A DNA stretch of 64,000 nt from an uncultured Alteromonadaceae bacterium (lineage in GTDB: Bacteria; Pseudomonadota; Gammaproteobacteria; Enterobacterales; Alteromonadaceae): positions 1-64,000 of the forward strand of contig CAJXMO010000017.1 in the NCBI GenBank assembly GCA_913056495.1, written 5' to 3'. Within the stretch, counting starts at the first letter, position 1; each line of letters begins with the position of its first letter. The notes under the pieces are model-generated. The model was given only the letters and a program-made list of their open reading frames with translations. It had not been told where the DNA came from and made no database searches. Positions 28,071-37,541 of this stretch are shown piece after piece. Both the position numbers and the translations under genes were made by a program.

Positions 28071-29102
28071 ATGCGAAGTTTATTAGCGCTTTGTTTAACC
28101 TTGTCTTTAGTTGCCTGCCAATCCACTGAGCAGGAAAAGTCGAATGAATTAACCACAAATAATATTGCCCCTAAGCCTTTATACCGGGACCCTGGATATG
28201 ATGGTACAGCAGATCCTATTGTGATGTGGAATCCAATGGAAGAACGCTGGTTTATGTTTTATACCAACCGCCGCGCCAGTGCTGAGGGATTAAGCGGTGT
28301 GGCCTGGGTTCATGGCACGCCGATTGGCATTGCTGAATCGACCGATGGTGGCGTAAGCTGGACTCATAAAACGGACGCTAACATTAACTATCCGTATGCG
28401 CCAAAAGATGAACCTGCGACCTATTGGGCACCTGATGTATTCCATGAAAACGGTGTCTATCATATGTACCTGACCATAGTGCCGGGTGTATTTGAAGACT
28501 GGCGTCATCCGCGTTCTATCGCGCATTTTACCAGTACAGATATGCTCAACTGGGATTATGTTTCTACGCTTAAATTAAACTCTAATAAAGTGATTGACGC
28601 CGATGTGGTGAAATTACCGCAAGGCGGTTACCGCATGTTCTATAATGATGAGCCGGATGGTAAATCGGTTTATTATGCGGATAGCCCGGATTTGTATACC
28701 TGGCACGATCAGGGTAAAGCTAAACTGCAAAGTCGCGGTGAAGGCCCAACGACCTTTTTCTGGAAAGGCTATTGGTGGTTAGTAGTAGATGCCTGGAGAG
28801 GCTTAGCCGTTTACCGTTCGACGGATTTAGAGAACTGGCAACAGCAGGACTCTTATTTAGTCGCAGAGCCGGGTACAGGTAAAGATGATGGTATTAACGG
28901 TGGTCACCCGGATGTGATTGTTGAAGATGGCAAAGCCTATTTGTTTTACTTTACTCATGGTGGTCGCGTAGGTGAGAATAAAGGCAAAGATAATTATGAA
29001 ACGCGTCGCAGCTCTATTCAGGTAACCGAACTAAAGTTTGATGGTGAATGGCTAACAGCTGATCGTAATTCACCAACCCGGATGACGCTCAAACAAAAGT
29101 AA
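28071..29102 (+). CDS. GH43-like five-bladed beta-propeller lipoprotein
   Basis: A 343-residue lipoprotein (lipobox LVAC, Cys16) with a glycosidase-type beta-propeller. DGTADPIVMWNPMEERWFMF carries the first-blade Asp, ATYWAPDVFHENGVYHMYLT the second-blade motif and VIDADVVKLPQGGYRMFYND the middle acidic residue. Overall this is the GH43/GH62/GH117-like superfamily, but the family cannot be named safely. Position between PL22 and the esterases suggests removal of side-chain sugars from pectin fragments in the periplasm. AAGGAA precedes the ATG. It has its own leader after a terminator. Confidence 0.78.
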   Translation: MRSLLALCLTLSLVACQSTEQEKSNELTTNNIAPKPLYRDPGYDGTADPIVMWNPMEERWFMFYTNRRASAEGLSGVAWVHGTPIGIAESTDGGVSWTHKTDANINYPYAPKDEPATYWAPDVFHENGVYHMYLTIVPGVFEDWRHPRSIAHFTSTDMLNWDYVSTLKLNSNKVIDADVVKLPQGGYRMFYNDEPDGKSVYYADSPDLYTWHDQGKAKLQSRGEGPTTFFWKGYWWLVVDAWRGLAVYRSTDLENWQQQDSYLVAEPGTGKDDGINGGHPDVIVEDGKAYLFYFTHGGRVGENKGKDNYETRRSSIQVTELKFDGEWLTADRNSPTRMTLKQK

Positions 29103-29122
29103 ATAATATAAAGGTATCTAAT

Positions 29123-30079
29123 ATGAAAAAACGCCTGGTCGCCATTTGTTTAGGGGCTTTATTAATGAATGGCTGTGGTTCTACTTTAAAAGCAACGGCA
29201 GCCAATCAAGTAGTGGATGACACATCTGAGCATATTCAGGTGATAGATTTATATGCCGGGGATATTCCGGGTGAAATTAAATTACCGAATCAGGAAGTCG
29301 TTCGCGATCCGACACATCCGGATACTTTTATTATGGATGTAAACCAGCCTCAAATAACGGTTTACCAGGCCGATCCAGCCATTGCCAATGGCACGGCTGT
29401 GATTATCTGTCCGGGCGGCAGTTATAAAGGGGTTTCGATAGTAAAAGAAGGCTATCAGGTCGCCGAGCGTTTAAATAAATTAGGCGTGACCGCATTTGTT
29501 TTAAAATATCGTATGCCCAATGACAAAACCATGCTGGATAAAACAACGGGTCCACTGCAGGATGTTCAGCAAGCCATTCATATGGTGCGTGAAAAGAGCA
29601 AACAGTGGGGGATTAAAGCGGATCAGGTTGGGATAATGGGTTTTTCTGCCGGTGGTCATTTAGCTTCAACGGCAGCGACGCATTTTGACCATGCTGTTAT
29701 GCCGGAATATAAAAATGCGAATTTACGACCGGATTTTCAGGTATTGGTTTATCCGGTTATCAGCACTAAAGACGGGGTGACTCATATGGGATCACGCGAA
29801 AATTTATTGGGCAAAACACCAAGCGCTGAGACGCTGGCGCATTATTCCAATGAAACTCAAATTACCCCACAAACACCCATTGCTTTTATCGCCCACGCCA
29901 GTGATGACAGAGCCGTACCGGTTGAAAATGCCTTGTTATATGTTGAAGCACTGGCTGAAAATAAAGTGCAGACAGAGTTAGTCCTTATGCCAAGCGGCGG
30001 TCATGGCTTTGGTATGCGTAATGAGTTTGACTGGTTTGAATCCTTGGCCCAGTGGCTTAAAAATAACCAACTCCTTTAA
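29123..30079 (+). CDS. Alpha/beta hydrolase, acetylesterase-like (BD-FAE type), lipoprotein
   Basis: A 318-residue lipoprotein (lipobox MNGC, Cys18). The fold is an alpha/beta hydrolase of the xylan/pectin esterase kind: VIICPGGSYKGVS (oxyanion loop), FVLKYRMPND, nucleophile elbow GFSAGG with S175, then HASDDRAVP (Asp) and GGHGFG (His). Such proteins usually remove acetyl groups from plant or algal glycans. It follows the GH43-like gene by 20 bases, with AAAGG before the ATG, and is probably co-transcribed. Acetylated rhamnogalacturonan I is a plausible substrate; that is inference. Confidence 0.82.
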   Translation: MKKRLVAICLGALLMNGCGSTLKATAANQVVDDTSEHIQVIDLYAGDIPGEIKLPNQEVVRDPTHPDTFIMDVNQPQITVYQADPAIANGTAVIICPGGSYKGVSIVKEGYQVAERLNKLGVTAFVLKYRMPNDKTMLDKTTGPLQDVQQAIHMVREKSKQWGIKADQVGIMGFSAGGHLASTAATHFDHAVMPEYKNANLRPDFQVLVYPVISTKDGVTHMGSRENLLGKTPSAETLAHYSNETQITPQTPIAFIAHASDDRAVPVENALLYVEALAENKVQTELVLMPSGGHGFGMRNEFDWFESLAQWLKNNQLL

Positions 30080-30097
30080 TTAAAAACCACGTCCTTT

Positions 30098-30127
30098 AAG
30101 CCGCTTTGAATATCAAGCGGCTTTTTA
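30098..30127 (+). terminator. Rho-independent terminator
   Basis: AAGCCGCTT and AAGCGGCTT arms around GAATATC-type loop, followed by TTTTTA. Confidence 0.8.
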
Positions 30128-30158
30128 TTATCAATCGATCCTAAACGGAAGCATCAAT

Positions 30159-31280
30159 ATGATTGTTTTAAAGTACCTTAAAGCAAATTCAGCTTATCTA
30201 ATGGCTATGGCCCTGACTGTATTATCTGTAAGCGCTTGTGTTACCAATGGAGACAATATTTCGCATGAGTCTGCATCTGAAGTCGCCAAATTACAATCCG
30301 GCGCATCTGTATCAGATGAAATTGCATTAAAAGCGTTAAATGAGGATTATCAAAATAAATTAGACGGTGTTAAAGATTTAGCCGACCAGATAGGGTTTTT
30401 ACATATTACCGCTGATAACCTGGCTAAATTCAGAGCAGATGAAGCGGCTAAACCTTATCGTCCTAAAGCATCGCCTCACGTTTTTAAAAAGGTGATACCA
30501 GGTCAGCCTAACCAAGCGGATGTGACTGTATATGTGATTAATGCGAAGCAGGGCGACAAAAAACCTGCGCTTTTATATATGCACGGCGGTGGTTATATTC
30601 TCGGCAGTGCAGCTCATTCAGTGGGCGGTATGCAAAAAGTGGCTGAACAGCACGATGCAACTGTGGTTGTCGTAGAATACCGGCTTGCACCGGAAACGCC
30701 TTTTCCCGGCTCCTTAGAAGACAATTACGCTGCGCTTAAATGGATGTATCAGAACGCAGATGAAATCGGCATAAACAAAGATAATATCGTCATTATGGGT
30801 TCCAGTGCCGGGGGCGGACATGCGGCTATGCTGGCTATTGCTGCACGTGACAGAGGCGAAATGCCGGTTAAGCATCAAATTTTAATTTACCCTATGTTAG
30901 ACGACAGAACCGGCAGCAGTCGCAAAGTGCCGGCGCATATTGGCCAGTTACTGTGGACGCGCACCTCAAATCAGTTTGGCTGGTCGTCATTATTAGGGCA
31001 GCCTGCCGGCATGGACACTGTGCCTTATGGCTCAGTTCCGGCCCGAGTTAAAGATTTATCCGGCCTGCCGCCGACCGACATTATTGTCGGCGCTATCGAT
31101 TTATTTGTAGAAGAAAATATCGATTATGCCAAACGCTTAATTCAGGCCGGTGTTGCAACCGAGTTACATGTTTTACCGGGTATGTTTCATGCGTCAGAAA
31201 ATGTTTACCGCGATGCGGATGTGTCTAAACAATTTCATCAGATAAAAGATAATGCGATTAAACAGGCGCTTAGACAATAA
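30159..31280 (+). CDS. Alpha/beta hydrolase, HSL-type esterase, lipoprotein
   Basis: A 373-residue exported esterase of the hormone-sensitive-lipase family: HGGG oxyanion hole (142-145), VVVVEYRLAPETPFPGSLED, nucleophile elbow GSSAGG with S216, then GAIDLFVEENIDYAKRL and FHASENVY with the Asp and His. The signal peptide ends in a lipobox SVSAC (Cys27). It follows a terminator and a CGGAAG ribosome binding site. It is the second esterase of the pectin locus and may remove acyl or methyl groups from released oligosaccharides; the exact bond is not predictable. Confidence 0.82.
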   Translation: MIVLKYLKANSAYLMAMALTVLSVSACVTNGDNISHESASEVAKLQSGASVSDEIALKALNEDYQNKLDGVKDLADQIGFLHITADNLAKFRADEAAKPYRPKASPHVFKKVIPGQPNQADVTVYVINAKQGDKKPALLYMHGGGYILGSAAHSVGGMQKVAEQHDATVVVVEYRLAPETPFPGSLEDNYAALKWMYQNADEIGINKDNIVIMGSSAGGGHAAMLAIAARDRGEMPVKHQILIYPMLDDRTGSSRKVPAHIGQLLWTRTSNQFGWSSLLGQPAGMDTVPYGSVPARVKDLSGLPPTDIIVGAIDLFVEENIDYAKRLIQAGVATELHVLPGMFHASENVYRDADVSKQFHQIKDNAIKQALRQ

Positions 31281-31338
31281 AGGTAAGTGTATATATTTTA
31301 TAGCCGGCGGGGCGCATTTCGGCTGGCTGAAATTTAAC

Positions 31339-31407
31339 GGCGTAAACGCCGAGCTACGATTATATACGGGTATAAATGAATGATATGTAGGTCGCCCTTT
31401 AGGGCGA
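31339..31407. repeat. REP-like pair of inverted hairpins
   Basis: GGCGTAAACGCC with GAGCTAC tail (31339-31357) and, inverted, GTAGGTCGCCC...GGGCGA (31387-31407). The GTAG/CTAC tail next to a short palindrome is the layout of bacterial REP sequences. Related copies are at 33697, 51894 and 54571. Confidence 0.65.
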
Positions 31408-31491
31408 TTGTTCAATAGAGTGGAAGTTGTTTACGCGTGCTTTAGATCAACAGATGTATTGTTTTAATTTTTAAAAGGAATTAGCTCAGAG

Positions 31492-33318
31492 ATGAAATAT
31501 TTAAGCCTAGTCTTATTAAGTTTATTGATAACTTGTCATGTTAATGCAAAAGTTTCTCAACCCAGTATAAAGCTAGCTTCGTTGACTGAATTGCAGATCC
31601 AACAGCTGGCAAAACTCGGCCGGGTTTGGGGATTTGTAAAGTATTTCCATCCGAATGTTGCCAAAGGTCAGCATAATTTAGATAAAGAAATTATTCGAAT
31701 TATGCCTGACTTGCTTGAAGCTGAATCGACCACCCAAGCCAATCTAATGCTTTCCCAATGGATTAAAAGCTTAGGTGAAATGCCAGAGTGCAAACCTAAT
31801 TGCATTGTGCGTAAATCTGATTCATTCAATACTTTTGAGTTTGATAAGAAGTACACGGATACTAACTTTCAGCAATTTCCAGATGTGAAATTTAAGTCAA
31901 AATCTAGTGAATATACTTTAATCGAAAAGCCGGAAGATCATCTGAGCATTGATTTTAGCTGGCTCACAGATCAAAACTATCTTGGCGAGCAACTCAGTAA
32001 ACAATTAACTTATATTTTGCATAACCGGACTGAACAGGCACACTATTATTATGGGTATGAAGGCACGGGCAATGTCAAAGTATTACACGAAGATGATTAT
32101 CCAGATAAAGCTGCGCATGACTCCGGCATTCAGCTTATTGCATTATTCCGCTTTTGGAATCTGGTTGAGTATTTTTCGCCCTATAAATACCTAACAGACA
32201 AAAACTGGCAGCAGGTCCTGACTGAATATATCCCCATATTTGCCAGCGCAAAAAATCATGTTGAATACCATGATGCATTACTCAGACTGTTTGCTGAAAC
32301 CGACGATGCGCACACAGGATTTCTAAAATACAATAAAGAGGCGATTGATGAATTATTCGAGCCTTACGAATTACCCATCAGAGTTAAAAAAGTTGAAAAT
32401 GAGTGGGTGATTGCCGACATTATAACGGGTTATGACGATGTGCTTAAAATCGGCTCCGTTGTTGAAAGTATTGATGGCCGCAATCTGCTTGAATATGAAA
32501 AATTTCATCAAAAATGGGCAGCTGGTGGTAATGACGCTATTATTAATTCAATTATTGCACGAAGAATTGTTCGAACCGGCAAAAGCAGACCCATTGTTAG
32601 CTTAAAAAGTGGTGAGCAAGCAAGTGAACCTGCCGTCGCATACGGCGAGACTCAGCGCCATTTTTATAATAAAGCTCAAACAGCAGAGCCTTATAAGTTG
32701 TTAACTGACGATATTGGTTATTTAAATTTAGGTTTATTGACCCCTGAGCAAGTAGAACCTGCAATGGAAACTTTTGCTGATTTGCCGGTAATTATTATTG
32801 ATGTTAGGGCTTACCCTAAAGGAACCGCATGGACATTGGTTAATTATTTATTGCCAGAGCCTACCGGTTTTGTCCGATTTGTCAGCCCAGATAAGAAAAC
32901 ACCGGGTGATTTTGTGATGAGTCCAGTTTACAAGCTAGGTATAGTTAACCCGGATTATTACAAAGGCAGAGTGATTTTATTAGCCAATGAAAATAGCCAA
33001 AGTCAATCAGAATATACTCTGATGATGCTTAGAAAATCACCAAAAGCGATTGTAGTCGGCAGTCAAACCGCAGGGGCGGATGGCAATGTGAGCTATATAA
33101 AATTACCGGGCGGTGTTAAAACAGCGATATCGGGCTTAGGGATTTTAACCCCTGAAAAAAGACAAACACAGCGTGTGGGCATTATTCCGGATATGGAAGT
33201 CAAGCCGACGATAGAAAGTATTAAACAAGGAAGGGATCTAGTGCTGGAAAAAGCAATTGAATTGGCCAACTCACCGCAAGCATTTGAAGCTTTATTGCCG
33301 AGTAAAGTGCAGTTATAA
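31492..33318 (+). CDS. S41-family peptidase, exported
   Basis: A 608-residue exported protease-like protein. The signal peptide (LSLVLLSLLITCHVNA) precedes a long N-terminal helical/beta region (WGFVKYFHPNVAKGQ), a repeat of that pattern near residue 220 (FWNLVEYFSPYKYLTDKNW), a PDZ-like part near 290-330, and the S41 core (IGYLNLGLLTPEQVEPAME; VIIIDVRAYPKGT; VILLANENSQSQSEYTLMML with the catalytic serine in SQSE). Proteins of this architecture are Tsp-like periplasmic or surface peptidases. Substrate unknown. No operon partner. Confidence 0.82.
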   Translation: MKYLSLVLLSLLITCHVNAKVSQPSIKLASLTELQIQQLAKLGRVWGFVKYFHPNVAKGQHNLDKEIIRIMPDLLEAESTTQANLMLSQWIKSLGEMPECKPNCIVRKSDSFNTFEFDKKYTDTNFQQFPDVKFKSKSSEYTLIEKPEDHLSIDFSWLTDQNYLGEQLSKQLTYILHNRTEQAHYYYGYEGTGNVKVLHEDDYPDKAAHDSGIQLIALFRFWNLVEYFSPYKYLTDKNWQQVLTEYIPIFASAKNHVEYHDALLRLFAETDDAHTGFLKYNKEAIDELFEPYELPIRVKKVENEWVIADIITGYDDVLKIGSVVESIDGRNLLEYEKFHQKWAAGGNDAIINSIIARRIVRTGKSRPIVSLKSGEQASEPAVAYGETQRHFYNKAQTAEPYKLLTDDIGYLNLGLLTPEQVEPAMETFADLPVIIIDVRAYPKGTAWTLVNYLLPEPTGFVRFVSPDKKTPGDFVMSPVYKLGIVNPDYYKGRVILLANENSQSQSEYTLMMLRKSPKAIVVGSQTAGADGNVSYIKLPGGVKTAISGLGILTPEKRQTQRVGIIPDMEVKPTIESIKQGRDLVLEKAIELANSPQAFEALLPSKVQL

Positions 33319-33970
33319 GCGGGAGTTCTGGTATGTTTTACACGTCTGTTTAGGCAGCTGTTTCTGGCCAATTTCATCAGATACAAGAGCAGATATTACA
33401 GAATGCATAGTATGATTAGGCCTTTAAAGTGACATCTTATTGATAATAGGCACAGTTGTTACTGTGCTCAGTTTGTAATCGGTCATTCTCAAGGATAATG
33501 TTCAGAGAAGATGTAATTTACTAAGATATCATTGAGTTTATTTTATAATCTGCAATCCAATTTAAATTTCTAGTTAAAAATGGATTATTAATTAGATTGC
33601 TTTGAAAACTTATAAGCCTTATACCGTTTTTATTTGATTTTGAATGTTTAATTTTCTGCAGTACGCCATCAGTGGTTCGAGGTAGTCTGCACAAAACGGG
33701 CTAAAGCCCGAGCTACAAACCTCTTTAATTCTTCATATCTTTTTGGAAAACGTACTGGTTTGATATCAACCAATATTGAAAAATGGTTCTGGAGCCAAAT
33801 GGATTGTATTACGGGTAAAAAATGCGATTCCTCATCGCGCACGCCTGCAGCGCTAAACCAAGCATAAACTCGATATTTGAATTCTATTTATATCTTGTTT
33901 ATGTAAAAACTTGTGTTCATACGCTGGCAACTTTATGATAAGCGGCTTTTAAAATGAAAGCCGGAACATC
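33319..33970. other. Intergenic region with one REP-like hairpin
   Basis: About 650 bases without a supported gene. It contains one REP-like hairpin (33697-33716, CGGGCTAAAGCCCG plus AGCTAC) and otherwise AT-rich sequence with stop codons in all frames. Confidence 0.5.
33697..33716. repeat. REP-like hairpin
   Basis: CGGGCTAAAGCCCG followed by AGCTAC; matches the GTAG/CTAC-tailed hairpins at 31339-31407 and 54571-54628. Confidence 0.65.
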
Positions 33971-34372
33971 ATGAATAAAGCGTCATCAGAACCGTCAGTT
34001 GAGTTAACTCAATTTCAGACATTAAGCCAAGAAGTCCAGCAGGGTAAAGTGGAAGAAACTCAATTTTTTGCGGAGTTTTTAAATACCAAATTTCATATTG
34101 CCATTGAGAAAAAATTTGATGAAGAAAAGCCGACTTTTGATTATTTGGTGTATGAATCAAAACAAACACCGGATGCGTTCACTGTTGTGATCTCAGAAGA
34201 CGAAAGCTACATCAAAAATATGGGCGCTACAGATATATTGTTTATTAAAGGCGGCGATATTATTAAATCCTTGCATCCTAATTTGGAAATCACAATTGTT
34301 CACCGTGGTGGCGGTATTGGGATGACTGTCGACAAGGTGAACTTTTTAAAGCAAAACGTTCAGTTTAAATAA
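33971..34372 (+). CDS. Small protein of unknown function (possibly SseB-like)
   Basis: A 133-residue soluble protein without signal or TM segments. The arrangement FFAEFLNTKFHIAIEKK, a central YLVYESKQTPDAFTVVISED and GGDIIKSLHPNLEITIVHRG recalls the SseB-like domain (a short, two-lobe family often fused or next to secretion or membrane proteins), but the match is from memory and weak. It stands 24 bases before the site-2 protease gene on the same strand, so they are probably one transcript. Function unknown. Confidence 0.6.
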   Translation: MNKASSEPSVELTQFQTLSQEVQQGKVEETQFFAEFLNTKFHIAIEKKFDEEKPTFDYLVYESKQTPDAFTVVISEDESYIKNMGATDILFIKGGDIIKSLHPNLEITIVHRGGGIGMTVDKVNFLKQNVQFK

Positions 34373-34396
34373 CCGCTAACAATAGAGTGCTTAAAG

Positions 34397-35455
34397 ATGC
34401 AAATATTATCGCTTGAGTTGCTTGGTCAGCCTTTAACTTTGTCAATGGATGAAGAGGCTGTGCAGTATCTTGTTTGGGGTGAACAGGTTGTCAGTCAAGT
34501 CGATTTGAAAAGCCTTAAAATCCCGGAAATTGTGCACCGCTTTGAACTGCCAGCAGATCAGCAAAACGTTAATATCAGCTTAAATATGCAACTCACAGAT
34601 AAAGGCGTTAATTACCAGCTTTGGCAGAATAGTCAAAGGCTTGATTCAGGAAATTTTTTCAATCAGGCACTAAAAGTAGAGCCTGCAAAATCTAAAACCA
34701 GCTTTTTTGGACTTGCTGCGCTGGGATTTAAACTATTTAAAAGCGCAAAGCTGATTAAGGTGGCTTTAGCAGGCGCATCGGTTGCGGGATATGCCTGGTT
34801 ATTTTCGCTGGAATTTGCTCTAGTACTGATTGCTTGTTTAGTTGCGCATGAGTATGGTCATGTCAAAGCTATGCAATATTTTGGCATTAAAACTAAAGGT
34901 ATTTATCTGGTGCCTTTTGTCGGTGGTCTTGCGGTGGCGGACGATAAAATTAATACCCGCTGGCAGGATGTGGTGATTTCGATTATGGGCCCTTGTTTTG
35001 GCCTGATGATGTCGGTGTTATGTTTGATTTTATATGGTTTGACTGAACTTGAGCTTTTTGCTGGCGCGGCAGTATTAGGATCATTATTAAACCTGTTTAA
35101 TTTATTGCCTATTTTGCCGCTCGATGGTGGCCATGTGATTAAAAGCATCAGCTTTTCAATGCGTTCCTGGATTGGTTTATCGGTTTGCACGGCCGGCATT
35201 GTTTTAGGGGCTTTTATTTCGTACGTATTTGGCTTGTTTTTATTAGTCTTCTTTTTAATTATTGGCATGATTGAAATTGGCACTCAGTGGCAACAGCGAC
35301 ATTTATCACATTTGATCCCACTGGACAGATATGGCCAGGTTTTTTCATCGGTTTGGTATGTTTTGGTTTTAGCGGGTCATATTGGAGTGATATATGCGTT
35401 TGCTGATTCAGATAGTGCTATTTTAACCTTGCCTATGCAGATATTAAGTCAATAA
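34397..35455 (+). CDS. Site-2 protease family (M50) metallopeptidase
   Basis: A 352-residue inner-membrane zinc protease. A soluble N-terminal domain (about 1-100) is followed by about six TM helices. HEYGH (H151, E152, H155) gives the zinc ligands and general base, and LDGGH with D243 in LPILPLDGG gives the third ligand. Such proteases cut substrates inside the membrane, often in signalling. The preceding small soluble gene may encode a partner. It is not the RseP type (no PDZ domains). Nearby genes give no clue about the substrate. Confidence 0.85.
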   Translation: MQILSLELLGQPLTLSMDEEAVQYLVWGEQVVSQVDLKSLKIPEIVHRFELPADQQNVNISLNMQLTDKGVNYQLWQNSQRLDSGNFFNQALKVEPAKSKTSFFGLAALGFKLFKSAKLIKVALAGASVAGYAWLFSLEFALVLIACLVAHEYGHVKAMQYFGIKTKGIYLVPFVGGLAVADDKINTRWQDVVISIMGPCFGLMMSVLCLILYGLTELELFAGAAVLGSLLNLFNLLPILPLDGGHVIKSISFSMRSWIGLSVCTAGIVLGAFISYVFGLFLLVFFLIIGMIEIGTQWQQRHLSHLIPLDRYGQVFSSVWYVLVLAGHIGVIYAFADSDSAILTLPMQILSQ

Positions 35456-35471
35456 GTTAATCAGGGTTTTA

Positions 35472-36224
35472 TCAGGCTATTTTAGCAACAATATCATCTA
35501 ATACCTCGCCGGCCTTTACAATCCGGTCGGCCGCATTGGACATATGCCGGTAGATTTCCCGGCGTTTTAAGATTTCAATCACAAAGCCTATTGCGGAGCC
35601 AACCGCGGCGAGTTCACGTGTATTCAATTGTTGCATTAATACTTCCAGTGAGTTTTCGGTTGCTTCTTGCTCTGGGGTGAGAGTGGAAACATAGTGTTCG
35701 GCGTCAAATAATTCTGACAAGGCTTTACGATATAATTTTTCGGTTTTTCGCTCTGTTTTGCGGGCGGCTTCGGCGTCTTTTTCCGATAATAAAGGTTGTT
35801 TGGCGAGTCTGGCATAGCCTTGCTGCAATGCAACTGCACCTGTATATAATTGTTCTGCCATCAAGCAAGTATGCTCATCCGGCCCTAATTGAAGTGCTTG
35901 CATTTCACGCACTGTGGTTTTGGTATAATTCAGCACTTCGTCAATGGCGGCGATGGCTCTGTAAATATCTTCCCGGTCAAACGGGGTTGCAAATGCTTGA
36001 TGTAATATAGCCATATTTTCAGTTTTTATTTTATCGCCTTTATGCTCTAACTCAATCACATGGCTGGCATGCATTTCGTTACCCGAGCACATAAATTCAT
36101 ATAAGTGTGATGTTGCTTCAACCATCAACTTTGCCTGATTATTCAACAGAGCATGAAAATTTGGCGCAGGTGGAAACAGTTTATACCAGATACGGGTGAC
36201 CAATCCTGAGTGATGTGATTGCAT
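35472..36224 (-). CDS. DUF47-family PhoU-like phosphate transport accessory protein
   Basis: A 250-residue all-helical protein of the DUF47/PhoU-like family (RIWYKLFPPAPNFHALLNNQ; DREDIYRAIAAIDEVLNYTK). These are accessory or regulatory partners of Pit-type phosphate transporters, and the Pit gene is directly upstream in the same operon (15 bases between the Pit stop and the ATG). The frame is open 31 codons further, but that part overlaps the transporter and lacks family features; AGGA before ATG 36224 supports the shorter form. Confidence 0.9.
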   Translation of the reverse strand: MQSHHSGLVTRIWYKLFPPAPNFHALLNNQAKLMVEATSHLYEFMCSGNEMHASHVIELEHKGDKIKTENMAILHQAFATPFDREDIYRAIAAIDEVLNYTKTTVREMQALQLGPDEHTCLMAEQLYTGAVALQQGYARLAKQPLLSEKDAEAARKTERKTEKLYRKALSELFDAEHYVSTLTPEQEATENSLEVLMQQLNTRELAAVGSAIGFVIEILKRREIYRHMSNAADRIVKAGEVLDDIVAKIA

Positions 36225-36238
36225 GGTTTTGCTTCCTG

Positions 36239-37285
36239 TTATTCTATATTCATAAGTGAAACAATTAGTGTGAATAATGCGCCCAGCAGAGCCGAGCCGG
36301 GCAGGGTAAACAGCCAAGTCAATACAATCTCTTTGGCTTTTAACCAGTGAACCGCTTTTGGTCTTTCACTTGCCCCCAACCCCATAATCGAAGAGCTGAC
36401 GACATGGGTTGTTGATACAGGGCCGCCGAGCAGAGAAGCCCCAAAAATAACCCCGGCGGAGGCCAGTTGCGCATTCAGACCATGCAGGGGCCTTAGTTTA
36501 TAAATGCCATATCCAACTGTCCGGACAATGCGCCAGCCGCCCATCAAAGTACCCAATGTGATGCTGCATGCACTCAGAAAAACGACCCATAAAGGCACCG
36601 AAAACTCATTTAGAGTGCCACCTGAAAGCAGTACTAAAGTGATAATGCCCATCCCTTTTTGTGCGTCATTGGTGCCGTGCGCAAATGCCAGCGTTGCAGC
36701 GGTGAGCCATTGTGCCTGAGATAAACGCCGATGAATGGCAGGGTGGGCTGCTCTGAGCATTACTAAACTGACTTTATGAATGATGAAACCGATAACAAAT
36801 CCGAGCAAAGGTGAAACCAGTAAGGCCACTAATATTTTACTAACGCCGGTTAATTCACCATGAAAAAGCTGTGTTAGCCCCCAGAGGATCTCCCCCGGAC
36901 CGGCCGATACAAGAACAGAGCCAACCAGCCCGCCAACTAAAGCATGAGAAGAAGATGAGGGCATCGCCAGCCACCAGGTGAGTATATTCCAGGATATAGC
37001 CGCGAGTACTCCACTTAACACCAAGCTGACACCGCTTAGTGCTTCCAGTTCACTTAGATCTACAAAACTGCCTATTGTGTCGGCCACCGCCGTACCCGCC
37101 ACCAAAGGTCCGATAAATGTGAACAGCGCGACCAATATTAGCGCATATGAAGGAGACATAGCCCGGGAAGCAATTAAAGTTGCCAACATATTGGAGGCAT
37201 CATGAAACCCATTGGTTAAATCAAAAATGAGCACACAAATGATGGTGATCACAATTAAACTGAATAAAATATCCAATATAGCCAC
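36239..37285 (-). CDS. Low-affinity inorganic phosphate transporter (PiT family)
   Basis: A 348-residue membrane transporter with about ten TM helices. The PiT signature DLTNGFHDASNMLATLIASR lies near the N-terminus and its repeat AFAHGTNDAQKGMGIITL near residue 206. It imports phosphate with a proton or cation. The gene starts with GTG (37283-37285); a TTG three codons later has a slightly better ribosome binding site, so the start is not certain. It forms a two-gene operon with the DUF47 gene. Confidence 0.9.
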   Translation of the reverse strand: MAILDILFSLIVITIICVLIFDLTNGFHDASNMLATLIASRAMSPSYALILVALFTFIGPLVAGTAVADTIGSFVDLSELEALSGVSLVLSGVLAAISWNILTWWLAMPSSSSHALVGGLVGSVLVSAGPGEILWGLTQLFHGELTGVSKILVALLVSPLLGFVIGFIIHKVSLVMLRAAHPAIHRRLSQAQWLTAATLAFAHGTNDAQKGMGIITLVLLSGGTLNEFSVPLWVVFLSACSITLGTLMGGWRIVRTVGYGIYKLRPLHGLNAQLASAGVIFGASLLGGPVSTTHVVSSSIMGLGASERPKAVHWLKAKEIVLTWLFTLPGSALLGALFTLIVSLMNIE

Positions 37286-37449
37286 CGCTAAGAGTACATA
37301 TTGTCATACACAGAAGGTGCAGATACCCCGTTTCTATGCTTTGTAAGTGTGCTAAAAATAAATAGAATTATAATTTAAAACAATAGGTTGTAATTTGATA
37401 TTAATCAAACCTGTAATCGCTTGAGCAAATTGTTAGGGAGATTATTTTT
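37286..37449. other. Intergenic region before the galactan-type locus
   Basis: About 165 AT-rich bases between the divergent PiT gene and the first sigma 2-type promoter. Nothing recognised. Confidence 0.4.
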
Positions 37450-37475
37450 ACGGGTTATTACAGCTGATTCGTTTA
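37450..37475 (+). promoter_or_regulatory. Sigma 2-type ECF promoter (GH43 at 37542)
   Basis: ACGGGTTAT begins at 37450 and TTCGTTTA has its TCG at 37469, 19 bases apart, 70 bases before the start codon. Confidence 0.65.
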
Positions 37476-37541
37476 GTTAAAGACCGCCTGATTTGCATTG
37501 GCGGATGAGTTTTGAAGATGATAAGTGAGCTGAACTGAGCA

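Noticed and set aside
34903..35283. 126-codon minus-strand ORF inside the site-2 protease gene
   Set aside because: Antisense shadow of TM-coding sequence.
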